A stretch of DNA of 57,880 bases, taken from assembly GCF_003056725.1 (NCBI RefSeq), contig NZ_QBKZ01000001.1, positions 660,100 to 717,979 on the forward strand. Direction: 5' to 3'. A program made the translations under genes and the position numbers. The DNA comes from Mangrovicoccus ximenensis (GTDB lineage Bacteria; Pseudomonadota; Alphaproteobacteria; Rhodobacterales; Rhodobacteraceae). A model generated the notes under the pieces. That model did no database searches and was not told the DNA's origin. It was given only the letters and a program-made list of their open reading frames with translations. Shown here in pieces: positions 32,990 through 42,581 of the stretch (position 1 is its first letter; every line of letters begins with the position of its first letter).

Positions 32990-34142
32990 ATGACAGCGTT
33001 CAGCCGCCTGATGGCAAGCGCCGCCCTTGGCGCCGCGGTTCTGGCAGCGGGGATGCCCGCGGCACTGGCGGAAACGCCGCCCAACATGCTGGTGATCGCC
33101 AACCGGATCGACGACATCACCTCGCTCGACCCGGCCGAGAGCTTCGAGTTCTCGGGCGCCGACGTGATCCGCAACCTCTACCTGAAGCTCGTCAATCTCG
33201 ATCCGATGGACATGGAGGCGGGCTACAAGCCCGAAGTGGCGGATAGCTGGGAGGTTTCGGAAGACGGCCGGACCATCACCTTCGAGATCCGCGACGGGCT
33301 GAGCTTCCAGTCGGGCAACCCCGTCACGGCGGCGGATGTGGAATTCTCGCTGCGCCGCGCGGTCGTGCTGAACAAGACGCCGAGCTTCATCCTGACCCAG
33401 TTCGGCTTCACCGCCGAGAACGTGGCCGAGACCATCGTGGCCGACGGCAGCACCGTCTCGATCACCACCGACAAGCCCTATGCGATCTCCTTCGTGCTGA
33501 ACTGCCTGACCGCCACGATCGGCGCGATCGTCGACTCGAAGCTCGTCATGGAGCACGAGGCCGACGGCGACATGGGCAATGGCTGGCTGAAGACCCATTC
33601 GGCGGGCGCCGGCGCCTATTCGCTCGACGGCTGGACGCCGAACGAAAGCGTCATGATGACGGCCAACCCGGAGTTCTACAAGGGCGAGCCCGCGATGAAG
33701 CGGGTGATCGTCCGCCATGTCCAGGAAAGCGCCAGCCAGCGGCTGATGCTGGAGCGCGGCGACATCGACGTGGCGCGCAACCTGAACCCCGAGGATGTCG
33801 CCGGCATCGCCGATACCGAAGGCCTGCGCATCGACGAGGAGCTGGGCGGCCAGCTGATGTATCTCAGCTTCAACCAGAAGAACCCGGAGCTGGCCAAGCC
33901 GCAGGTCCGCGAGGCGATGAAATACCTCATCGATTACGCGGGGATGGAGGCGTCCTTCCTGAAGGGCCAGTGGGCGGTGCAGCAGAATTTCCTGCCGCTG
34001 ACCTTCCAGGGAGCGGTCGAGGAAAATCCCTTCAGCCTCGACATCGAGAAGGCCAAGGCGCTCTTGGCCGAGGCCGGCGTGCCCGAGGGCTTCACCATCG
34101 AGGCGGGCGTGCGCGAGGCGCAGGAGCGCATCGAGATCGCCC
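32990..34142 (+). pseudogene. Peptide/nickel-type ABC substrate-binding protein, C-terminally truncated
   Basis: About 384 residues of an SBP family 5 protein (usual length about 530). A signal peptide ends AALAE; NRIDDITSLDPAESFEFSGA and VADSWEVSEDGRTITFEIRD are typical opening motifs, and ARNLNPEDVAGIAD and QPQ-like VREAMKYLIDY follow. At EAQERIEIAQ the frame turns into sarcosine oxidase alpha coding. The second lobe is incomplete, so ligand binding is unlikely. It is 41 bases after the dipeptidase, an expected pairing of dipeptide uptake and cleavage. A peptide transporter's ATPase pieces lie near the right end of the window. Confidence 0.82.
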
Positions 34143-34550
34143 AACGAGCTGAACGGCCAGACCACCGCGACGATGCTGGGCATGGCGCGGATGGTCAGCG
34201 CGAAGAAGGACTCGATCGGCGCGCTCATGAGCCGCCGCGGCGGGCTGGCGGAAGACCGCCGCCGCCTGGTCGGGTTGATTCCGGTCGATGCCGCCGATCC
34301 GGTGGTGGCGGGAAGCCATCTGCTGGCGCCCGGCGCGCCGCAGGACATGGCGCATGACCAGGGCTGGATCACCTCGGCCTGCTTCTCGCCGCATCTGGGG
34401 CACATGATCGGGCTCGGCTTCCTCGAGGACGGCGACAGCCGTCTTGGGCAGGAGATCATCGCCGCCAACCCGCTGGAAGGCCGGAACGTGCGGCTGCGCG
34501 TGGCCTCCGCGCATTTCATCGACCCCGAAGGAGGGCGCCTGCGTGACTGA
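34143..34550 (+). pseudogene. soxA: Sarcosine oxidase alpha subunit (soxA), C-terminal fragment
   Basis: About 135 residues of the GcvT-like C-terminal part: LGMARMVSAKKDSIGALMSR, DRRRLVGLIPVDAADPVVAG, WITSACFSPHLGHMIGLGFL and RLRVASAHFIDPEG. In heterotetrameric sarcosine oxidase this part binds tetrahydrofolate, while the missing N-terminal thousand-plus residues... carry FAD/NAD domains. The stop overlaps the GTG of soxG, as in the natural soxBDAG operon. It begins in mid-domain against the binding-protein fragment. Confidence 0.72.
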
Positions 34551-34672
34551 CCTGACCCCGATCACGGCGCTCGGCCGCCATGCCCCGCGCGAAGCCTGCC
34601 ATGGCACGCTGGCGCTGCGCGAACAGCCCGGCCTGGCGCTTGCCTCGCTGGCCCCGGCCCCGTCGGCGAGGC
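34543..34672 (+). pseudogene. soxG: Sarcosine oxidase gamma subunit (soxG), N-terminal fragment
   Basis: GTG overlaps the soxA stop (GTGACTGA). The visible residues TDLTPITALGRHAPREACHG followed by LALREQPGLALASLA match the start of SoxG proteins (about 190 residues). After about 40 residues the DNA becomes the back of a cytosine methyltransferase on the other strand. Not functional. Confidence 0.62.
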
Positions 34673-34674
34673 TG

Positions 34675-35438
34675 CGCCCGTCGACGCCAAGCTTGGCCCA
34701 GGCATTGCGCGCGCGGGTCGGGCCGAGGTCGGGGCCGCCATGCTTCAGCGAGCCGCCGACGATGGTCGGGGCGATCTGGTTGGCCTTTTCGGCCCAGGCA
34801 TCGGCGCCTTCCCAGCCACCCTCGGCCATCTGGTCGCGCAGCAGCTGGCCGACCGACGGGGCGGTGTCCTTCTGCGGCTCGGGCCATTCGAATTCGGCGC
34901 CTTTCGACATGCCGACGATCACCACCCGCGGGCGCAGCTGGCTGACGCCGAAATCCGAGGCCGAATAGAGCCGCCAGCCAACCGTGTAGCCGAGCTTTTC
35001 CAGCGCCTTGCGGAAATCGTTGCGGAAATCCTCGAAGGTCGGGTCGAGGAAGCCGCGGACGTTTTCCACCATGATCGCGCGCGGGCGGCTTTCGTCGACG
35101 GCGCGCAGGAAATCGGGGAAGAGGTTGCGTTCGTCCTCGGCGCCGAGCTGCTTGCCGGCCTTGGAGAAGGGCGGGCAGGGCAGGCCGCCGGCCAAGAGGT
35201 CGATGCCGCGATACGGGCGGGCGTCGAAGGTCTTCAGATTCGCCTGGTCGCCCGACAGCACCCGCCATTCCGGGCGGTTGAAGCTGAGCGTCTTGCGGCA
35301 GACGGCCTCGACCTCCACCAGGGCTTCATGCGCGAAGCCGGCGCGTTCCAGGCCAAGGGCCTGTCCGCCGGCTCCGGCGCAGACCTCGACTGAGGCAATC
35401 TCGCAATGCATCGGGGGGCTGCCATCCATTTCCGTCAC
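34675..35438 (-). pseudogene. C5-cytosine DNA methyltransferase, C-terminally truncated
   Basis: About 255 residues. Motif I is VEVCAGAGGQALGLERAGF, motif IV with the catalytic cysteine is LLAGGLPCPPFSKAGKQ, motif VI is IMVENVRGFLDPTF and motif VIII is GVSQLRPRVVIVGM. The target-recognition region begins (APTIVGGSLKHGGPDLGPTR) but motifs IX and X are missing where soxG starts on the other strand. Motif X completes the SAM pocket, so activity is doubtful. GTG overlaps the stop of the MT-A70 gene, so both methyltransferases share one SOS-type promoter. Confidence 0.82.
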
Positions 35439-36067
35439 TCCGCCGCAATCGCCGAATTATGGGCGTAGGTCTTCCAGTCCGGTTTGTAGTCTGCATCGGC
35501 CTGGTTGCCCCAGACCGTCCAGCCTTTCCGGACGCCGCGGCCGAAGAGCTCCAGATACGGCCCCCACGAGCAGGATTCAATCAGTTCGTACTGCTCATCG
35601 GGTTTGCGCGAGTGTTCACGCTTGCGGGTTTGCAACATGTTCACCTGGCTGCGCGCCGGGGCGAGGGTGCGGGCATTGCTGCCGCGCGTGCCGAAAAGCA
35701 GCAATTCCGTCACGTTGCGGAAGTAGAAGCCGACGCCGCGCCCGTCCGAGCCGCCATCCTTGCGCACCTTGTGCCAGACGATGTTCGACTTGTATTCGAA
35801 TCCCCAGGCGGCCAGCACCTGCAGTCCTTCGGGCAGCAGCGCATTCGGCACCCACATGTAGCAATGCGCCCGGTCGGCGAGGAAATCCGCAACCGGCAGG
35901 GCGCAGATGTCCTGCAGCTCCATCGTCGGATAGCGGGTCAGGCGCCGATGCTCGGGCGCGACCTTGCCGGTGCGGTTGGCAAACCGCCAGGGCGGGTCCG
36001 CGAGAACCGTGCCGAAGCGGTCATTCCCGAGAAATTTGCATAAATCTAGGGCCGCTTCATTGGTCAT
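35435..36067 (-). CDS. MT-A70 family adenine methyltransferase
   Basis: A 210-residue SAM-dependent methyltransferase of the MT-A70 family. The catalytic motif is TVLADPPWRFANRTG; the helix YPTMELQDICALPV and the strands CYMWVPNALLPEGLQVL and SNIVWHKVRKDGG are family features, and RKPDEQYELIESCS with YLELFGRG closes the fold. Bacterial members methylate adenine N6 in DNA and are common in phages and mobile islands. There is no restriction gene in view. A LexA-type box lies 37 bases before the start, and the truncated cytosine methyltransferase is coupled downstream. Confidence 0.9.
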   Translation of the reverse strand: MTNEAALDLCKFLGNDRFGTVLADPPWRFANRTGKVAPEHRRLTRYPTMELQDICALPVADFLADRAHCYMWVPNALLPEGLQVLAAWGFEYKSNIVWHKVRKDGGSDGRGVGFYFRNVTELLLFGTRGSNARTLAPARSQVNMLQTRKREHSRKPDEQYELIESCSWGPYLELFGRGVRKGWTVWGNQADADYKPDWKTYAHNSAIAAE

Positions 36068-36087
36068 GCGCCAGATGTCGTCCTGCT

Positions 36088-36119
36088 TGTTCGTGGGTCT
36101 TCACGAACACTAAGCGAAC
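36088..36119 (-). promoter_or_regulatory. LexA-type SOS box with overlapping inverted repeat
   Basis: Read towards the MT-A70 gene the sequence is GTTCGCTTAGTGTTC, the alphaproteobacterial LexA site GTTC-N7-GTTC (36105-36119). It overlaps a second element, the 8-bp inverted repeat TGTTCGTG-GGTCTT-CACGAACA (36088-36109), which could be bound by another dimeric repressor. Position relative to the start codon fits repression. Basis: the consensus is established for Rhodobacter; occupancy is inferred. Confidence 0.7.
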
Positions 36120-36159
36120 ACCGGATCCAAGGCAACGCTTTCGTCCCCGCCCGGGCGGC

Positions 36160-36306
36160 TCAGATCGCGATCTGCTGGTCGAGGCGGCTCTGCACCATGT
36201 TGCGCAGCCGCGCAAGCGCCGTGGGATTGGCGGCGCCGCGCGCCTGGGCGCGCAGGATCGCCTCGGCGGCGGCGCAGAGCGGGCCGTCCTCTGCCAGCTG
36301 GCCCCG
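36160..36306 (-). pseudogene. C-terminal fragment of an unidentified protein
   Basis: A minus-strand frame ends with CAAAEAILRAQARGAANPTA followed by LARLRNMVQSRLDQQIAI and TGA. It is helical and protein-like but too short to name. It begins in the middle of the BNR-repeat protein fragment, in a different frame, so it is another hybrid join. Confidence 0.4.
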
Positions 36307-36497
36307 CCATCCTCCGACCGCCAGACGCCCGCGCCGAACCAGCCGCTGCCGCCCGCCGCCCAGATCCGGCCGCCCAGCCCGATCGCATGGTTGACCGGCC
36401 AGCCGCCGCAGAACGGCCCGGAGACCCGCCAGCCATCGCCGCCGTCGATCAGGAATAGACCCTTGGTGGTTCCGACCAGAAGACCCGTCCCGGCCAT
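36307..36497 (-). pseudogene. BNR/sialidase-like repeat protein, N-terminal fragment
   Basis: About 62 residues: TGLLVGTTKGLFLIDGGDGW, SGPFCGGWPVNHAIGLGG and WFGAGVWRSEDGGASW. The SEDGGASW piece is an Asp-box (BNR) repeat, and the opening resembles WD40/YVTN-like exo-alpha-sialidase proteins of about 350 residues. The rest is missing. GGGAGGG precedes the ATG by about 6 bases. Confidence 0.6.
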
Positions 36498-36555
36498 GCC
36501 GCCCTCCCTGGTTGCCCCAGGGGAATCATGCCACAGCACGCGCGTCCGGCGAAGC

Positions 36556-37035
36556 TCAGTCTTCGCCGAGACCGGGAATGGGCAGCGAGGTGGTCGCCTT
36601 GATCTCTTCCATCGACAGGAGCGCGGTGACGTTGAAGATCCGCACCTCCTTGATCAGCGCCTGATAGAATTCGTCATAGGCCCGGGCATTCGCCACGCGG
36701 ACCTTGAGGATGTAGTCGATGTCGCCGGCCAGCCGGTGCGCCTCCAGAACCTCCGGTCTTTCGCGCAGCGTTTTCAGGAACTTCTGCTGCCATTCGGCCT
36801 CGTGCTCGGAGGTGCGGATCAGCACGAAGAAACAGGCCTCCAGACCCAGCGCCTCGGGGTCGAGGATCACCGTGTCGGCGGTGATCACCCCGGCCTCGCG
36901 CAGCTTGCGGATGCGGTTCCAGACCGGGGTCTTCGACGCGCCGACCCGGCGGGCGATTTCGTCCAGCGACTGGCTGGCATCGCGTTGCAGAGCGTCCAGA
37001 ATTCTGCGATCTACGGCGTCGAGCTGAACAGCCAT
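36556..37035 (-). CDS. Lrp/AsnC family transcriptional regulator
   Basis: A 159-residue regulator. The N-terminal helix-turn-helix is RRILDALQRDASQSLDEIAR followed by RVGASKTPVWNRIRKLREAG, and the ligand-sensing RAM domain follows with ACFFVLIRTSEHEAEWQQKF and AGDIDYILKVRVANARAYDE. The ATG at MAVQLDAVD has GGGAGGG at 7 bases. It is divergent from the sulfite-reduction operon across 139 bases, a position in which Lrp-type proteins commonly control the neighbouring amino-acid or sulfur genes. Confidence 0.92.
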   Translation of the reverse strand: MAVQLDAVDRRILDALQRDASQSLDEIARRVGASKTPVWNRIRKLREAGVITADTVILDPEALGLEACFFVLIRTSEHEAEWQQKFLKTLRERPEVLEAHRLAGDIDYILKVRVANARAYDEFYQALIKEVRIFNVTALLSMEEIKATTSLPIPGLGED

Positions 37036-37174
37036 GGCCAATCCCTCCCTGAAAGAGCAAGATTATCCTAGCATGCGACATTGCGCGGGACAAAGTTCTT
37101 ATTTGGAGGGGAACCTAGCGTGAATCGGGGAATTTGTTCTATATAACCCCCAACCAGAGACTGAAGGACGCCCC

Positions 37175-37477
37175 ATGGCCCGTGCATTCACCCCGAAGGT
37201 CGTCACCGCCAACGACCTGATCGAAGGCGACGTGATCTATCTGACCGAGACGGATCAGTGGACCCGCCACCACAACGAGGCGGAACTGATCGAGGACGAG
37301 GCGCATGCCCAGCTGCGCCTGCTCTTCGCCAGCGGCCAGCCCGCAAAGGTCGTCGGCGCCTATCTGGCGGATGCCAAGGCCGGTCCGGACGGACCCGAGC
37401 CCGTGCATTTCCGCGAAGCCTTCCGCGCCAAGGGGCCGTCGAACTACGCCCACGGCAAACAGGAAACCCGGGCCTGA
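37175..37477 (+). CDS. DUF2849 domain protein
   Basis: A 100-residue protein of the DUF2849 family, which in alphaproteobacteria lies almost always directly before the sulfite/nitrite reductase gene. Diagnostic pieces: VVTANDLIEGDVIYLTETDQ, WTRHHNEAELIEDEAHAQLR and HFREAFRAKGPSNYAHGKQ. Function unknown; co-occurrence suggests a role in siroheme or sulfite reduction. The first gene of the operon here; TATATA at 37140-37145 may be its -10 box. A siroheme synthase gene (cysG), usual in front of it, is not present. Confidence 0.85.
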   Translation: MARAFTPKVVTANDLIEGDVIYLTETDQWTRHHNEAELIEDEAHAQLRLLFASGQPAKVVGAYLADAKAGPDGPEPVHFREAFRAKGPSNYAHGKQETRA

Positions 37478-37508
37478 GCCCGCGCAAGCCCTTATCAGGA
37501 GCCCGCTC

Positions 37509-39168
<1,660 letters not shown>

Positions 39169-39185
<17 letters not shown>

Positions 39186-39933
39186 AGCCGTCCCCCTCCC
39201 CCCCACGGAGGACCGGGTTGCCTACCTGAACGACAGGTACCGGCACCACTCGGCCACCTCCGTGCTCGAACGCGCGCTGTCCGACCCCCAGGTCGGACGG
39301 ATCGCCATGGTCTCCAGCTTCGGCGCCGAATCCGTGGCGCTCCTGCACATGGTGGCGGTGATCAACCCGGAGACCCCGGTGCTGTTCATCGACACCCACA
39401 TGCTGTTCCAGGAAACCCTCGACTACCAGACCGAGGTGGCCGACAAGCTGGGCCTGTCCGACATCCGCCGGATCACCGCGACCCAGGTGCAGCTCGAGGC
39501 GCATGACCCCGACGGGCTGCTGCACACGCAGGACACCGATGCCTGCTGCAACCTGCGCAAGACCGTGCCGCTGGAACATGCCCTGTCGCGCTTCGACGCC
39601 TGGATCACCGGGCGCAAGCGGTTCCAGAGCTCGACCCGCGCGGCGCTGGAATTCTTCGAGGCCGACGGCCCCAACCGGATCAAGGTCAACCCGCTGGCGC
39701 ATTGGGCGCCGCAGGATGTCCAGGATTACATGGTCAACAACCGCCTGCCCCGCCACCCGCTGGTGGCCCAGGGCTATCCCTCCATCGGCTGCGCGCCGTG
39801 CACGTCCAAGGTGGCGCCGGGCGAAGACCCGCGCTCGGGGCGCTGGCGCAACCAGGAGAAGGAGGAATGCGGGATTCACTTCATCAACGGCAAGATCGTG
39901 CGCGGTCCGCTGCCGAAAGGAGACGCAGCATGA
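39169..39933 (+). CDS. cysH: Phosphoadenylyl/adenylyl-sulfate reductase
   Basis: A 254-residue enzyme that reduces PAPS or APS to sulfite. The PAPS-binding loop is MVSSFGAESVALLHM, and four cysteines are present as DACCNLRK and IGCAPCTSKV plus the C-terminal KEECGIHF. The CC...CxxC pattern is that of the iron-sulfur, APS-type reductases. Two GTG codons are possible starts; the first overlaps cysI. The C-terminal ECGIHF catalytic cysteine is intact. Its stop overlaps the DUF934 start (ATGA). Confidence 0.93.
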
Positions 39934-40346
39934 GCGTGATCGTCACGGACAGCGGCTTCGCCGCCGAAGACTGGACCGCCGGCTTCATCGCCATGGGCGA
40001 GCTTCCGGCCGAGCATGACGGCCCGCTGGCCGTGGATGTGCCCTCGGACGGCAATGTCGCCGAGCTGAAGGACCGGGTCGGCCAGATCGACCTGATCCGC
40101 ATCGACTTCCCCAGCTTCGCCGACGGGCGCGGCTTCACCCTTGCCGGCCAGCTGCGCCGCATGGGCTTCCAGGGCCGCCTGCGCGCCAAGGGCCATGTCA
40201 TCGCCGACCAGTACGCGATGGCCCGCCGGATGGGCATCGACGAGGTGGAGATCTCCGAGGAGCTCGCCGCCCGCCAGCCCGAGGACCAGTGGACGTTCCG
40301 CGCCGACTGGAGCGCGTTCCACCACCAGGCCCGCCTGCGCGGCTGA
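39930..40346 (+). CDS. DUF934 family protein
   Basis: A 138-residue protein of the DUF934 family (annotated oxidoreductase-associated or CysX-like), found next to cysH/cysI in proteobacteria. Typical pieces: IDLIRIDFPSFADGRGFTLA, QLRRMGFQGRLRAKGHVIAD and QYAMARRMGIDEVEISEELA. Thought to assist sulfite reductase, but the activity is unproven. Translationally coupled with cysH by an ATGA overlap. Confidence 0.88.
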   Translation: MSVIVTDSGFAAEDWTAGFIAMGELPAEHDGPLAVDVPSDGNVAELKDRVGQIDLIRIDFPSFADGRGFTLAGQLRRMGFQGRLRAKGHVIADQYAMARRMGIDEVEISEELAARQPEDQWTFRADWSAFHHQARLRG

Positions 40347-40383
40347 TCTGGATCAAGGAAAGATGTAACGGCTGTGCGCTTTA

Positions 40384-40398
40384 TGCTGCTATGCAGCA
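40384..40398. promoter_or_regulatory. 6-3-6 inverted repeat before fpr
   Basis: TGCTGC-TAT-GCAGCA is a perfect inverted repeat in the 80-base gap between the DUF934 gene and fpr. It could be an operator for a dimeric regulator or a small mRNA hairpin. Its position suggests that fpr has its own promoter in addition to the cys operon promoter. Confidence 0.35.
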
Positions 40399-40428
40399 GC
40401 GCACCCCCATGCGATGAAGGCCGAGAGT

Positions 40429-41286
40429 ATGACGATTCAAGAAAACATGACCGATTCCGCCATCACCTCCAAGCCGGTGACCCTGCCCGACGCACAGACC
40501 GTGACCGAGGTCCAGCATTACACCGACCGGCTGTTCCGCTTCCGCTGCACCCGGCCTGCCAGCCTGCGCTTCCGCTCGGGCGAATTCGTGATGATCGGCC
40601 TGATGGGCGATCCCGACCCCAAGACCGGCAAGCAGAAGCCGCTGCTGCGCGCGTATTCCATCGCCTCCCCCTCCTGGGACGAGGAGCTGGAATTCTACTC
40701 GATCAAGGTCCAGGACGGCCCGCTGACCTCGAAGCTGCAGCACCTGAAGGTCGGCGACCAGATCATCCTGCGCCCGAAGCCCGTCGGCACGCTGGTGCAT
40801 GACGCGCTGCTGCCGGGCAAGCGGCTGTGGTTCTTCTCCACCGGCACCGGCTTCGCGCCCTTCGCGTCGCTGCTGCGCGAGCCGCAGACCTACGAGGATT
40901 ACGACGAGATCGTGATCACCCATACCTGCCGCGACGTGGCCGAGCTGAGCTATGGCGCCGAGCTGATCGAGAGCCTGAAGACCGACGAGCTCCTCAACGA
41001 GCTGATCGGCGAGGGCTTCTGGAAGAAGATCCGCTACTACCCGACCACCACCCGCGAGGAGAGCCCGAAGATGGGCCGGATCACCACGCTGCTGAAGGAC
41101 GGCACCGTGTTCCGCGATCTGGGCATCGACGCAGGCAAGATGGATCCGGCGATCGACCGCGCGATGATCTGCGGCTCGATGGGCCTGAATCTCGATCTTA
41201 AGGAAATTCTCGAAGGCTATGGCCTCGAGGAAGGCGCCAATTCCGACCCGCAGCAGTTCGTGGTCGAGAAAGCCTTCGTCGGCTGA
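40429..41286 (+). CDS. fpr: Ferredoxin--NADP(+) reductase
   Basis: A 285-residue FAD enzyme that moves electrons between NADPH and ferredoxin. The FAD motif is RAYSIASPSWDEELEFYSI, the pyrophosphate region is LRPKPVGTLVHDALLPG, the NADP site is FFSTGTGFAPFASLLREP and CGSMGLNLDLKEIL follows; the C terminus EKAFVG is the bacterial subclass II type. Three in-frame ATGs lie close together; I took the middle one (MTIQENM), which has AAGG at 8 bases. As the last gene after the cys operon, it probably feeds sulfite reductase. Confidence 0.93.
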   Translation: MTIQENMTDSAITSKPVTLPDAQTVTEVQHYTDRLFRFRCTRPASLRFRSGEFVMIGLMGDPDPKTGKQKPLLRAYSIASPSWDEELEFYSIKVQDGPLTSKLQHLKVGDQIILRPKPVGTLVHDALLPGKRLWFFSTGTGFAPFASLLREPQTYEDYDEIVITHTCRDVAELSYGAELIESLKTDELLNELIGEGFWKKIRYYPTTTREESPKMGRITTLLKDGTVFRDLGIDAGKMDPAIDRAMICGSMGLNLDLKEILEGYGLEEGANSDPQQFVVEKAFVG

Positions 41287-41298
41287 CACGCCGGCAAC

Positions 41299-41374
41299 AG
41301 CCGCAAACGCAGCGGAAGCGCGATTTTCCCCTGAAAACGGGGCAGATCGCGCTTGAAACGCTGCGTTTGCGGCT
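41299..41374 (+). ncRNA. Long hairpin in the fpr-infC gap (candidate structured leader or terminator)
   Basis: AGCCGCAAACGCAGCG pairs perfectly with CGCTGCGTTTGCGGCT. Inside it, after a small GA mismatch, AAGCGCGAT pairs with ATCGCGCTT, and inside that CCCC faces GGGG around a short A-rich loop. The complete structure is a 76-base rod with roughly 29 paired positions. It ends 45 bases before the infC start. The 3' side is followed by CTATCTTT rather than a T-run. It could terminate fpr transcription or form part of the infC leader. Confidence 0.6.
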
Positions 41375-41419
41375 CTATCTTTACGCACCAATCCCGACCA
41401 CCATCGAAGGAACGTCGAC

Positions 41420-41965
41420 ATAGCTCGCAGACCCCATAACGCGCCCCCGACGCGTGACACCGGCCCCCGCATCAATGGACGGATCCGGGCGCCTGAAATC
41501 CGGCTTATCGGTGCAGACGGCGAAAACGTCGGTCTCTGCACGCCCTCGCGCGGCATGGAACTTGCCGAGCGCGCAGGTCTTGACCTGGTGGAAATCTCGC
41601 CCAACGCGACGCCGCCGGTCTGCAAGATCATGGATTTCGGCAAATACAAGTACGAGACCCAGAAGCGGGAAAGCGAGGCCCGCAAGAAGCAGAAGATCAT
41701 CGAGGTCAAGGAAGTCAAGTTCCGTCCGGGGACTGACACCCACGACTACGATGTGAAGATGAAGAACGTCTTCAAGTTTCTGGAAAAGGGCGACAAGGTG
41801 AAGGTCACCCTGCGCTTCCGCGGCCGCGAAATGGCCCACCAGAACCTCGGCCGCGAACTTCTGGAGCGCGTCGCCGACGACGTGAAGGAAATCGGCAAGG
41901 TCGAGAACATGCCGAAGATGGAAGGCCGCCAGATGGTCATGATGATCGGCCCGACCGCCAAGTAA
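41420..41965 (+). CDS. infC: Translation initiation factor IF-3, AUA start codon
   Basis: A 181-residue IF-3. The N domain contains [20 protein letters not shown], then [19 protein letters not shown] and [12 protein letters not shown]; the C domain has [20 protein letters not shown] and [15 protein letters not shown]. The first ATG in frame would cut off the first 45 conserved residues. Reading back, the frame begins ATAGCTCGCAGACCC with GAAGGA 8 bases before ATA, so translation most likely starts at AUA. IF-3 genes are known for rare start codons (AUU, AUC, AUA), because IF-3 rejects such codons and thus controls its own synthesis. Confidence 0.93.
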   Translation: MARRPHNAPPTRDTGPRINGRIRAPEIRLIGADGENVGLCTPSRGMELAERAGLDLVEISPNATPPVCKIMDFGKYKYETQKRESEARKKQKIIEVKEVKFRPGTDTHDYDVKMKNVFKFLEKGDKVKVTLRFRGREMAHQNLGRELLERVADDVKEIGKVENMPKMEGRQMVMMIGPTAK

Positions 41966-41985
41966 GCGGACCGGAACCGGAGACG

Positions 41986-42008
41986 AGGGGCGCCTGGCGC
42001 CCCTTTTT
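41986..42008 (+). terminator. Rho-independent terminator of infC
   Basis: AGGGGCGC and GCGCCCCT form an 8-bp stem with the loop CTG, followed directly by TTTTT. It lies 20 bases after the infC stop, so infC here is not cotranscribed with rpmI or rplT. Confidence 0.88.
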
Positions 42009-42184
42009 CTTTGCCTGATGGCTGCCCGTCCGGCCTATTGACGCAGCGGAATGCACGGAGTTCCGCGCAATCCGCCCCGGTCAAGCCAAGTTCACTTTTA
42101 CCTTCGCCCGCTCCCCCCTATCTATGAAGGGGTCCGGTCCCGCCGGAGGCAGGGTGCGGGCCGGAACGACAGGCGGAGACTCAT

Positions 42185-42253
42185 TTGCAACGGATCGCAT
42201 TCTTCCTTCTGCTGGCGCTGATCGTCTACGTGGCTTTCGGGGGGGCTGGCTGA
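42185..42253 (+). CDS. 22-residue membrane peptide overlapping the next gene
   Basis: A TTG-started frame encodes QRIAFFLLLALIVYVAFGGAG, one short transmembrane helix. CGGAG lies about 6 bases before the TTG, and the stop overlaps the start of the next gene (TGATG), so the two would be translationally coupled. It is too short for automatic gene callers. The composition (hydrophobic with a positively charged start) supports translation. Confidence 0.45.
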   Translation: MQRIAFFLLLALIVYVAFGGAG

Positions 42254-42580
42254 TGGCGCGGCGCTACGCTGGCAGCTACAGCCCCGACCCGGCCGAAAAG
42301 GCAGCGCCCCGCGCCCACCCCTGGCAGGGCAAGGTCCCCACGCGTCTCGGCGCGCGGGTCAACATCCTGTTCGCCCTGCCCTTCCTCTTCGTCATCCCCG
42401 CCTTCTTCTCGCCGCCGATGGAGATGGCCGCCGATCTGGCCGCCTTCGGCGCGATGATGCTCTCGGCCTGGCTGACCCGCGAGGGCATCCGCGCCGAGGC
42501 CGCCTATGACGCGCGCACCGTGGCGCGGCGTCCGGCGATCCCGCGCAAGCTGTTCGGCTCGGCCGCGATGGGGCTGGGCT
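42253..42580 (+). pseudogene. XpaC-like (5-bromo-4-chloroindolyl phosphate hydrolysis) protein, N-terminal fragment
   Basis: About 109 residues: an Ala/Pro-rich cytoplasmic start, two hydrophobic helices (VNILFALPFLFVIPAFF and LAAFGAMMLSAWLTREGI), then YDARTVARRPAIPRKLFGSA. The AYDARxVARRPAIPRK pattern matches the start of Rhodobacterales XpaC-family proteins of about 280 residues. After FGSAAMGLG the frame meets a stop, and xdhC coding starts in another frame. The long coiled C-terminal part is missing. Confidence 0.55.
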
Positions 42581-42581
42581 G

